A DNA stretch of 20,002 nucleotides from UBA1447 sp964568955 (GTDB taxonomy: Bacteria > Bacillota > Clostridia > Oscillospirales > Acutalibacteraceae). Positions 7,407 to 13,465 of the stretch are shown here, piece after piece (position 1 is the stretch's first letter; every line of letters begins with the position of its first letter). A program made the translations under genes and the position numbers. The stretch spans positions 1 through 20,002 of the forward strand of contig CAZMSM010000042.1 in the NCBI GenBank assembly GCA_964568955.1, written 5' to 3'. The notes under the pieces are model-generated. The model was not told the DNA's origin. It saw nothing but the letters and a program-made list of their open reading frames with translations, and did no database searches.

Positions 7407-8063
7407 TTATTCCTCCTCCACACCTGTCGAAGTCTTTTTTTCGAAAGAACCCGACTTCGGGGCATTCTTTTGAAAATCAGCGATCGGCCTTTTAAACAAG
7501 CCGGCTAAAACGGCCTTGATGCCCGCCGCCGGAATAAACACAATAATACTCAGCACCATGCCTAACTCTTTAAACACGTTGCTGTTTTTATAGGACTCAC
7601 CCTTGAGCCTGCTTGAAAACGCCCCCGCTGCCGCACCGTAAACGTTACCAATCATAATCTCCCGCACGGCGCCGAGAATCCCCAAGGCTTTTTCCTGCCC
7701 ATAAATTTCTCTTATCCGCTCCCAGGCTTCCTTATCCGGCTTGCCCTTTTTGTCGGCATAATGCTGCGCGAACAGAATAGCCGGCAGTTCATCCGTCGGT
7801 GTCCCTTGTGCACAACCTGCCAAAAGCTGCTCAATTTCCTGCGCGCTGAGCCCTGCTTCCAGCGCCCAATTCGTATGTGCGTAGGAGCACATCTCGCAAC
7901 CATTGACCTCGGTAACCGCAAGCATAATCCGTTCGATAAATGCCTGCCCGACCAGCCCGTCTTTCTTCGCACGTTTTAAATGCTTCATTGTCCGCAGCCC
8001 ATTATAGAGTACCGCATAAAACTCGCGGTACGAATACTGTTTTTTAAAAGATTTTTCCGCCAC
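7407..8063 (-). CDS. Carboxymuconolactone decarboxylase family (AhpD-like) protein with hydrophobic C-terminal segment
   Basis: The 218-residue product carries the AhpD-type motif in VTEVNGCEMCSYAH: E52, C56, C59 and H63. The CxxC pair and the Glu and His relay support thiol-based peroxide or disulfide chemistry rather than decarboxylation. After the helical core, residues 167-190 (LGMVLSIIVFIPAAGIKAVLAGLF) are strongly hydrophobic and may anchor the protein in the membrane. A charged tail follows, ending in VEEE. The start is GTG at 8063, with GGGGGAG 5 bases before it; no ATG fits. The last codons also supply the ribosome binding site of the lipase gene, so translation of the two is likely coupled. 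It lies 41 bases after the DUF2179 gene. Confidence 0.87.
   Translation of the reverse strand: MAEKSFKKQYSYREFYAVLYNGLRTMKHLKRAKKDGLVGQAFIERIMLAVTEVNGCEMCSYAHTNWALEAGLSAQEIEQLLAGCAQGTPTDELPAILFAQHYADKKGKPDKEAWERIREIYGQEKALGILGAVREIMIGNVYGAAAGAFSSRLKGESYKNSNVFKELGMVLSIIVFIPAAGIKAVLAGLFKRPIADFQKNAPKSGSFEKKTSTGVEEE
7412..7419 (-). promoter_or_regulatory. Ribosome binding site of the lipase gene, embedded in the 3' end of the preceding gene
   Basis: GGAGGAGG on the minus strand encodes the C-terminal Glu codons of the AhpD-like protein and lies 8 bases before the TTG at 7403. It supports the TTG start and translational coupling. Confidence 0.7.
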
Positions 8064-8104
8064 TTTTACTCCCCCAAAGGTTTATCGCGCCCAAGGCATA
8101 CCAC

Positions 8105-8656
8105 TCACTTTTTAATAAACCCGCCGTAAACGACCTTTGCATCGTTCACCACAATGACAGCATTCTCAAGAGAAGCTCTAATGATGCTTACCGCCTGAGG
8201 GATGCGTTTGCGTTTGATATGCAACATCATCAGCTCCCGCTTGCCGTCCTTGCCCTTGCCGTTTATTTGCGTCACGGCAAAATTGTTTTCACGAAGCTCA
8301 TCTGCCAGTTTCATGCTTTCTTCACCGTCGGGCACGATTACTTGCACCGAGCAGAGCCCGAAAGCGAGTTTGTCCTCCATCCAGGAGCCCAAATAATTGC
8401 CGCAAGCGAAAGCTAAAGCAAAGACAAAAACCCGAAGCAAATCATCCTTAAACCCTGTCAAGACAGTTCCGGTGATAAACAACCAAAGAATAACTTCAAA
8501 AAAAGCGATAAATGAGCCCTTGACTCTCTCCCCACGGTTAATCAGTACGCTACGTACCGTTGCGACCGAAACTTCCAAGATTTTACCAAAAAAAATGATA
8601 AAATAAATAAGGATGCTACTTGAGTTTAAAAAATCCATGTTTAAAAAATGCTCCAT
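8105..8656 (-). CDS. DUF2179/DUF5698 domain membrane protein (UPF0316 family)
   Basis: The 183-residue protein has about three hydrophobic segments in its first 100 residues (around 14-30, 48-68 and 74-92), followed by a soluble C-terminal DUF2179-type domain (VQVIVPDGEESMKLADELRENNFAVTQINGKGK...). This is the layout of the UPF0316 family (DUF5698 membrane part plus DUF2179). The segment ILEVSVATVRSVLINRGER is characteristic. The family's function is unknown; the soluble domain resembles a ligand-binding regulatory unit. The ATG at 8656 has no clear Shine-Dalgarno sequence. The in-frame ATG at 8638 has GGAGC 13 bases upstream, so the start is uncertain by six codons. It is the first gene of a six-gene minus-strand run and is preceded by a structured leader and a promoter. 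Confidence 0.85.
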   Translation of the reverse strand: MEHFLNMDFLNSSSILIYFIIFFGKILEVSVATVRSVLINRGERVKGSFIAFFEVILWLFITGTVLTGFKDDLLRVFVFALAFACGNYLGSWMEDKLAFGLCSVQVIVPDGEESMKLADELRENNFAVTQINGKGKDGKRELMMLHIKRKRIPQAVSIIRASLENAVIVVNDAKVVYGGFIKK

Positions 8657-8666
8657 TCAATTCGTT

Positions 8667-8723
8667 GTGTTTGAGTTCCCGCCCGGCAATGCTCATGGCG
8701 TTTGCCGGCATTTTATCAAACAC
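8667..8723 (-). ncRNA. Structured 5' leader with two nested perfect inverted repeats (possible cis-regulatory RNA)
   Basis: Read on the minus strand, GTGTTTGA (8723-8716) pairs perfectly with TCAAACAC (8674-8667). Inside it, CCGGCAA (8708-8702) pairs perfectly with TTGCCGG (8689-8683). The internal-loop strands are 7 and 8 bases and the terminal loop 12. CGCC in the terminal loop could also pair with GGCG just after the inner stem, forming a pseudoknot. The outer stem begins almost at the predicted transcript start (about 8725) and ends 10 bases before the ATG at 8656, which lacks a clear ribosome binding site. I do not recognise a known riboswitch class. Confidence 0.5.
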
Positions 8724-8731
8724 TTACAGCA

Positions 8732-8760
8732 ATTATACAATATTTCCCTTCATTTGTCGA
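8732..8760 (-). promoter_or_regulatory. Sigma-A promoter of the DUF2179-to-3161 gene run
   Basis: On the minus strand TCGACA (8755-8760, five of six matches to TTGACA) is followed after 17 bases by a perfect TATAAT (8732-8737). The transcript should start near 8725. Confidence 0.8.
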
Positions 8761-8771
8761 TTAAGTCACGC

Positions 8772-8808
8772 AAAAATCAAACCGGCAACCTGCGCTTGCA
8801 AGCAGCCG
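8772..8808 (-). terminator. Possible intrinsic terminator after the flavin reductase gene
   Basis: On the minus strand CGGC (8808-8805) can pair with GCCG (8786-8783) around a GCTTGCAAGC core, followed by GTTTGATTTTTG. The stem is short and bulged, so this is tentative. It lies between the stop at 8853 and the next promoter. Confidence 0.35.
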
Positions 8809-8852
8809 ATTTAAGATGTGCATTGTAGCCTTCTGCTGTTTTGGTAAACCGG

Positions 8853-9779
8853 TTACCGACCCTTTTCTTTTGCGCGTTTGTCGTTGATAATCTGCATTTC
8901 TTTTTCCGTTATCACGGCGCAATCGTTTTCTTTAGCCCATGCGACACAGCTGTTGAGCACCGTGTTGAGAAACACGCGCGGCACCTTCACGAGCATTTGG
9001 CAAGCCTCGGGCGTAAACTGCACTGCCGGGTCAATTCTGTCCGCCGCGTATTGAACGGTGCTCAATGCCAACCCCTTTGTTTTGGGGATATTTATAAAGA
9101 GTGGTTTCCTAAAGCGTTCAAACCAGAAGCGCGTATTATCCCGATAGCCGTAATCAACCGGCACCCTTGGAAAACGCCGGGCTTTGACACCGTTGATGAT
9201 AGCCGCTTTATACGCCGGCTTTAACAAAATTTTATCGATTTTCAGGATGAAATGTGCGCCCATGGGGCTGGTTATCCCGTTAAAATCGTGGTATGGGGGC
9301 GGGTATTCGTCCAGCGGCACATCATTTTGGGCCCCGTCAAGTTCCTTGAGCCATGTGCATTCAAACACTTGAAAAGCCTCGTCGATTATTTTGGGCAAAG
9401 TAATGCCGGGGGCCTCTTTGTGCATAAAACCATCTATGAGGGTGAAACTGCATTTCGACATTTTTTCTTCAGTGGTTTCACCCGGGAACCCAAGGCGCAC
9501 GCATTCTTTGAGCTATTTTTTATTATCGGGGATAAAATTTAAAGAGCATTTTCCGGTTTTCAAGATATTGATTGCGGTGTTGGAACTGTTACGGCACTCA
9601 AGGAGCATGGCATAACTGTCTTTCCCCGCTATATAGTAGGGAAAACACAGCGAGTATGCGCCCATATTTGTCAGCCCCGTTGCCATATCAACAGTGCCCA
9701 CCAAGACCGTTGGCATCGGGAAAAAGCCGGATGTTTGATAAAAATTGTCGACAATTCTGAGTTCTTCAAATGAAGCCAT
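8853..9779 (-). pseudogene. Flavin reductase family gene split by an in-frame TAG (codon 89)
   Basis: From the ATG at 9779 (AGGGGGA site 5 bases upstream) one frame runs 308 codons to a TAA at 8853, interrupted only by TAG at 9513-9515. Residues 1-88 (ELRIVDNFYQTSGFFPMPTVLVGTVD...) match the N-terminus of flavin reductase family proteins, FMN-binding split-barrel enzymes. After the TAG the frame resumes directly with LKECVRLGFPGETTEEKMSKC, as expected of the uninterrupted protein, so no frameshift is involved. The last 55 residues (FTPEACQMLVKVPRVFLN...ITEKEM) resemble the small PCP-reductase-type domain. A GTG at 9500 or an ATG at 9461 could restart translation, but neither has a good ribosome binding site. 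The TAG may be a mutation, a sequencing error, or a read-through site. TAG also ends several neighbouring genes, so a general recoding of TAG is unlikely. Confidence 0.75.
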
Positions 9780-9813
9780 AAGTTCCCCCTTGGTGTAATA
9801 TTTTACTACCATT

Positions 9814-9842
9814 ATTCTAGGCTTCGCATGTCCGCTTGTCAA
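9814..9842 (-). promoter_or_regulatory. Sigma-A promoter of the flavin reductase gene
   Basis: On the minus strand a perfect TTGACA (9837-9842) is followed after 17 bases by TAGAAT (9814-9819). Transcription should start near 9807, giving a leader of about 28 bases. The strong intact promoter suggests the interrupted gene is still expressed or was broken recently. Confidence 0.85.
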
Positions 9843-10039
9843 GCAAAAACGAGTACAATTTATGATACAAAGTATGATTCCGAACACCGCGTGAGAAACC
9901 CTTAAAGCAGGCATATTGAGCAGTGAAAGCCACCGATTTAATCTTTTGAAATTTTTAAAATATGTGTGACAAAATGCTGTTATTCTCAAATGGTTTGTGT
10001 TAAAGTATCTTGAAATGAAAATGTATGAAGGAAGACATA

Positions 10040-10897
10040 ATGAGCTATTTTATTCTTTGCGCTGATGTTGCGCTGATGGTGCTGATTTGGCCGGTAAACC
10101 GTTGGGTGATGAAAAACGGGGGCCGCACGCGCAGTATTGGGCTTGCGATTACATTTACTGGGACGATATTGGCCGCGTGTGGGGCTGCCGTGACGGGTCA
10201 GCCGTTTTTTTCGGCAACGGCTATGATTTTTGGTTCCATAACTGCCCTTGCTTACGACTTCGGTTTTTGCATGATTATCTTTTTTTGTTTAAAAATCGGG
10301 CCTGCCGGGGCAACGTCGGTTATAAACAGCCTTGGCTTTTTGTTCCCCGTATTAATCGGCATCATTGCTTTTTCCGACGGCAAATCACCTTCACTTTGCG
10401 TTGTTTTGGGTATCGTTTGTGTTATCGCGTCGCTTATCCTCATGGCCTTTAATAAGACGCAAGGCGAAAGCAAAGCCGCCTCGGCAAAGTGGTTCAAATG
10501 GGTTGCACTGGGCGGACTGTTTTCGGGGATTGCCTTGGGCTCGCAGTTTATCGCAACGCAAATTGACCCCATCAATGCCTTTACCTTTGCACTCGATTGC
10601 AATTTGGTCGCTTTTTCGGTGCTGGTTATTATCTCCCTTGTCACAAAGGACACGCGCCCAAAGAAGGCAGAAATAATCGCCGGTGGAATTACCGGCACCA
10701 TTAACATCGTCAGCACAGTGATGCTGTTTTATCTGCTTCGTCATATGCCCGCTTTTTTGTTTTATCCGGTGATTATGACAGCACCGGTACTTATTATGCT
10801 TATTATCGGCCATTATGTGTACAAAGAAAAGATGAACCGTTTCGGCTGGGCCGCTTGTTTGATTGGGATTTTGGGGCTCGCCTTGTTTAATACATAG
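10040..10897 (+). CDS. EamA/DMT-type multi-span permease
   Basis: The 285-residue product is almost wholly hydrophobic, with about ten predicted membrane helices in two five-helix halves (roughly 1-135 and 145-285). A short charged linker (NKTQGESKAASAKW) joins them. This is the layout of the drug/metabolite transporter superfamily (EamA-like). The substrate cannot be told from sequence. I use the ATG at 10040 because AAGGAAG (10028-10034) lies 5 bases before it; an in-frame ATG at 10025 lacks a site. The stop is TAG, one base before the assembly gap, so any downstream partner or terminator is hidden. No convincing promoter was found in the 260-base divergent region shared with the flavin reductase gene. 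Confidence 0.82.
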   Translation: MSYFILCADVALMVLIWPVNRWVMKNGGRTRSIGLAITFTGTILAACGAAVTGQPFFSATAMIFGSITALAYDFGFCMIIFFCLKIGPAGATSVINSLGFLFPVLIGIIAFSDGKSPSLCVVLGIVCVIASLILMAFNKTQGESKAASAKWFKWVALGGLFSGIALGSQFIATQIDPINAFTFALDCNLVAFSVLVIISLVTKDTRPKKAEIIAGGITGTINIVSTVMLFYLLRHMPAFLFYPVIMTAPVLIMLIIGHYVYKEKMNRFGWAACLIGILGLALFNT

Positions 10898-10898
10898 G

Positions 10899-10998
10899 NN
10901 NNNNNNNNNNNNNNNNNNNNNNNNNNNNNNNNNNNNNNNNNNNNNNNNNNNNNNNNNNNNNNNNNNNNNNNNNNNNNNNNNNNNNNNNNNNNNNNNNN
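10899..10998. other. Assembly gap of 100 N
   Basis: Exactly 100 N separate the EamA-type gene from the ZIP gene. The round number indicates a scaffold gap of unknown true length. The two genes converge on it, so terminators or whole genes may be missing, and the join itself is not proven by sequence. Confidence 0.99.
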
Positions 10999-11007
10999 TT
11001 TTTCAAT

Positions 11008-11796
11008 TTATCCAAGTGCAACGTCTAAAACCATCATAATCACAAACCCAAGCGCAACACCGATAGTTGCCACATTGCTATGTTTGTGTGACTGTGCATC
11101 GGGGATCAATTCATCAACAACAACATATATCATGGCCCCTGCCGCAAACGCCAATATATATGGTAGAATCGGGATAATATGCGCTGTCAGCAATATCGTT
11201 AGTATCGCTCCAACAGGCTCTACGATACCGGACAAAAACCCGTACGAAAATGCTTTGCGTTTGCTAAACCCATTCCCGACAAGCGGCATCGAAATAATTG
11301 CGCCTTCCGGGAAGTTTTGTATGGCGATGCCAATAGCAAGGGCGTACGCGCCGGCAATGGAAATCGTCGCATTGTCTGCAAATGCACCCGCAAACACAAC
11401 CCCGACGGCCATCCCTTCGGGGAAATTATGTAAAGTAACGGCAAGTATGAGCATCGTGCTTTTGTTAAGCTTTGACTTTTTGCCCTCCGGAGTATTTGAA
11501 CCCACATGCAGATGTGGGATGATGCTGTCAAGCAGCAGTAAAAACCCTACACCCGACAAAAACCCAACAGCAGCCGGCAACCATGGAATTCCGCCTTGTT
11601 CGGTTGTCATTTCAATTGCGGGTATCAACAGCGACCAAACCGACGCGGCAATCATAACACCGGAGGCAGAGCCAAGCAGCAACTTCTGAATAAACGGCTT
11701 CATCCCCGATTTAAGGAAAAACACCATGCCCGCGCCAAGCGTCGTTCCCAAGAGTGGAATGCTGATACCAATAAACATATTTAACGTGTCATTCAT
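11008..11796 (-). CDS. ZIP family divalent metal transporter
   Basis: The 262-residue protein has about eight membrane helices and both ZIP signature metal-site motifs: HNFPEGMAVG in helix IV (H123, N124, E127) and QNFPEGAII in helix V (N161, E164). A charged, His-containing loop (HLHVGSNTPEGKKSK, about 95-109) joins helices III and IV. ZIP proteins move zinc, iron, manganese or other divalent metals into the cytoplasm; the preferred metal is not clear from sequence. The ATG at 11796 has only a distant GAGG (12-13 bases upstream), so the start is a little uncertain. It is divergent from the liv operon. Its 3' end lies 9 bases from the assembly gap, so its terminator cannot be seen. Confidence 0.9.
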   Translation of the reverse strand: MNDTLNMFIGISIPLLGTTLGAGMVFFLKSGMKPFIQKLLLGSASGVMIAASVWSLLIPAIEMTTEQGGIPWLPAAVGFLSGVGFLLLLDSIIPHLHVGSNTPEGKKSKLNKSTMLILAVTLHNFPEGMAVGVVFAGAFADNATISIAGAYALAIGIAIQNFPEGAIISMPLVGNGFSKRKAFSYGFLSGIVEPVGAILTILLTAHIIPILPYILAFAAGAMIYVVVDELIPDAQSHKHSNVATIGVALGFVIMMVLDVALG

Positions 11797-11949
11797 AGTC
11801 AGTCACATCCTCATTTAATAATTTACGAAGTCGAGGCTTTTGCCACAAAGCTACACAAAGCGTTCAACCGAGTTACACTTTCTTTTGATATTTGTTAATT
11901 GTAACACAACACCCACAGAAAAAGGAACATAAAATTTCGGCAAGCAAGA

Positions 11950-11967
11950 TAGTATAAATATGCTATT
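11950..11967 (+). promoter_or_regulatory. Imperfect dyad next to the livK promoter, possible operator
   Basis: An 18-base sequence beginning ATAGTAT and ending ATGCTAT matches its own reverse complement at 14 of 18 positions. It ends 4 bases before the -35 box at 11972, a plausible site for a regulator of branched-chain amino acid uptake. The regulator is not identified. Confidence 0.3.
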
Positions 11968-11971
11968 TTAA

Positions 11972-12000
11972 TTGACAAAAATAGTCATCAATGCTAACAT
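11972..12000 (+). promoter_or_regulatory. Sigma-A promoter of the liv operon
   Basis: A perfect TTGACA (11972-11977) is followed after 17 bases by TAACAT (11995-12000), preceded by TGC as an extended -10. Transcription should start near 12007, giving a leader of about 137 bases before livK. Confidence 0.75.
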
Positions 12001-12077
12001 GTCTCTATGTAATTTTTTTCGCATGCGCAAAACTTATTTATCCGCTTTAAAGTCACCTTCATAATGGATTGTATGCT

Positions 12078-12107
12078 AAAACGGCGCCGTTTTTCATGCG
12101 GCACCGT
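12078..12107 (+). promoter_or_regulatory. Dyad and alternative hairpin in the livK leader
   Basis: AAAACGGCGCCGTTTT (12078-12093) is a perfect 16-base palindrome followed by one more T. The same ACGGCGCCG (12081-12089) can instead pair with CGGCACCGT (12099-12107) with one mismatch. The two pairings exclude each other. The structure lies 36 bases before the livK ATG and could be an operator or a leader RNA switch. No known class is recognised. Confidence 0.4.
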
Positions 12108-12143
12108 GTGAGTATAAAAACTGAAATTGAGAGGAGATTACCA

Positions 12144-13346
12144 ATGAAAAAAATTCTGTGTATCATGCTCGTGCTTGTCCTCGCATTCGGCGCATTTTCC
12201 GGCTGCGACAAAGAGGACGGCGACAAAACCACCAACGCACCAACCGCTGAAACCATCAAAGTCGGCATCCTGGGTTGCCATACGGGTGACTATGCTGTTT
12301 ATGGTTTGGCAGTTAAAAACGGCGCCACACTCTACATTGACAAGCTAAACGCCGAGGGCGGCATCAACGGCAAGAAAATCGAAATCATCGCATACGACAA
12401 CAAGGCTGACAATGCTGAGGCCGTCAACGCCTTTGCGCGTATGGTCGACGAAGGAATCACAGGCCTTATCGGCGACGTACTTACAGGCAATACGCTCGCA
12501 GTTGTTGCGGAAGCAAATCCGATCAACATGCCTCTGGTAACAGCTTCCGCCACAGCGGACTCGGTCACCTATGATGCAGACAACGACAAAGTGTTCACCA
12601 ATGTTTTCCGCACATGCTTTATCGACTCCTTTCAAGGCGAAAAGATGGCCCAATATGCTTCGGAAGTATTGAAAGCCAAAACCGCAGCTATCATTTATGA
12701 AACCGGTAATGATTATGCTATTGGTCTTAAAGATGCGTTTAAAGCCAAAGGCGCCGAACTTGGCATGACGATTGTTCAAGAAGAAGGCTACTCCACGGGC
12801 GATAAAGATTTCAAAAGCCAAATGACCAACATCAAATCAAAGAACCCCGACGTGGTCTTCTGCCCCAACTATTACCAAGAAGTCGGACTGATGGTCACAC
12901 AAGCGCGTGAAGCCGGGATTGCAGTTCCCTTCCTCGGCGGCGACGGTTGGGCGGGCGTTAAAGATTACGCTTCCGCTAAAGACCTCGAAGGCAGTGTTTT
13001 CACCTCCGGCTATGCTTCCGGCTCTACGGAAGAAGTAAAAGCGTTTGAAGCAGAATACAAAGCCAAATACGGCGAAGATACCCTGAATATGTTCTCCGCC
13101 ACATCCTATGACGCAGCGATGGTACTTTGCAACGCGCTGAAAGTTGCAGAGGATAAGGGCGGCATGAAGGCCGGTTCCACCGAATACAAGCAGGCCGTCA
13201 TCGATGCAATCAGGGACAAGAGTGCCGGCGTTAAAGGCATTACCAGCCCGGGCGGCTACACCTTTGATGCGAAAAACAACCCCATTAAGCCGGTTGTCAT
13301 CATCAAACTTGTCAACGGTGAAGAAGTCTTTGCACAAACCTATTAA
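12144..13346 (+). CDS. livK: Branched-chain amino acid ABC transporter substrate-binding lipoprotein
   Basis: The 400-residue protein starts with a lipoprotein signal: MKK, a hydrophobic core and a lipobox ending FSGC at Cys21. The mature protein would therefore be lipid-anchored outside the membrane. The rest is a type I periplasmic-binding fold of the LivJ/LivK family, with IKVGILGCHTGDYAVYG, AEGGINGKKIEIIAYDNKAD, LVTASATAD and FLGGDGW in their usual order. It captures Leu, Ile or Val, or a related amino acid or amide, and delivers it to the LivHM permease. The symbol is by position and family; paralogues cannot be told apart. The ATG at 12144 has GAGAGGAG 7 bases upstream. It is the first gene of the operon, followed by a strong hairpin before livH. 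Confidence 0.93.
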   Translation: MKKILCIMLVLVLAFGAFSGCDKEDGDKTTNAPTAETIKVGILGCHTGDYAVYGLAVKNGATLYIDKLNAEGGINGKKIEIIAYDNKADNAEAVNAFARMVDEGITGLIGDVLTGNTLAVVAEANPINMPLVTASATADSVTYDADNDKVFTNVFRTCFIDSFQGEKMAQYASEVLKAKTAAIIYETGNDYAIGLKDAFKAKGAELGMTIVQEEGYSTGDKDFKSQMTNIKSKNPDVVFCPNYYQEVGLMVTQAREAGIAVPFLGGDGWAGVKDYASAKDLEGSVFTSGYASGSTEEVKAFEAEYKAKYGEDTLNMFSATSYDAAMVLCNALKVAEDKGGMKAGSTEYKQAVIDAIRDKSAGVKGITSPGGYTFDAKNNPIKPVVIIKLVNGEEVFAQTY

Positions 13347-13377
13347 TAGATAAGGCTAGACAATGATCTGATTTTTT

Positions 13378-13413
13378 TCTGCCTTGTGCAGTTAAGCAAC
13401 TGCACAAGGCAGA
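13378..13413 (+). terminator. Perfect 16-bp hairpin between livK and livH
   Basis: TCTGCCTTGTGCAGTT (13378-13393) and its exact complement (13398-13413) enclose an AAGC loop. A T-run precedes the stem, but only TTACTTT follows, so this is a weak terminator at best. In ABC transporter operons such hairpins commonly stabilise or partly terminate the transcript. This lets the binding protein be made in excess over the permease. Confidence 0.75.
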
Positions 13414-13465
13414 TTACTTTAAAACTTTCTTGCAGGCAAAGTTCGCCTTTGAAAGGATGACATCC

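Larger units (their letters stand above)
11797..12143. other. Intergenic region between the ZIP gene and the liv operon
   Basis: This 347-base divergent region contains no credible gene. It holds a consensus promoter for livK and two inverted repeats in or near it, annotated separately. A TGTTA/TAACA dyad around 11893-11906 might serve the ZIP side. For the ZIP gene I see only a weak promoter candidate. Confidence 0.6.

Noticed and set aside
9500..9520. Frameshift or programmed slippage at the A-rich stretch before the flavin reductase TAG
   Set aside because: The downstream part continues in exactly the same frame as the upstream part, so a one-base shift would lose rather than restore it; only the TAG itself interrupts the frame.
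9780..10039. Small gene or N-terminal extension upstream of the flavin reductase ATG (frame open to 9989)
   Set aside because: A consensus promoter at 9814-9842 places the transcript start inside the extension, and the ATG at 9779 has a strong ribosome binding site.
12007..12143. T-box leader or known riboswitch before livK
   Set aside because: No T-box consensus bulge, specifier loop or antiterminator could be seen, and the leader is short for this class.
12837..13337. Long open frame antisense to livK
   Set aside because: It lies wholly within a gene with clear family motifs, a lipoprotein signal and a good ribosome binding site; the antisense product shows no recognisable domain.
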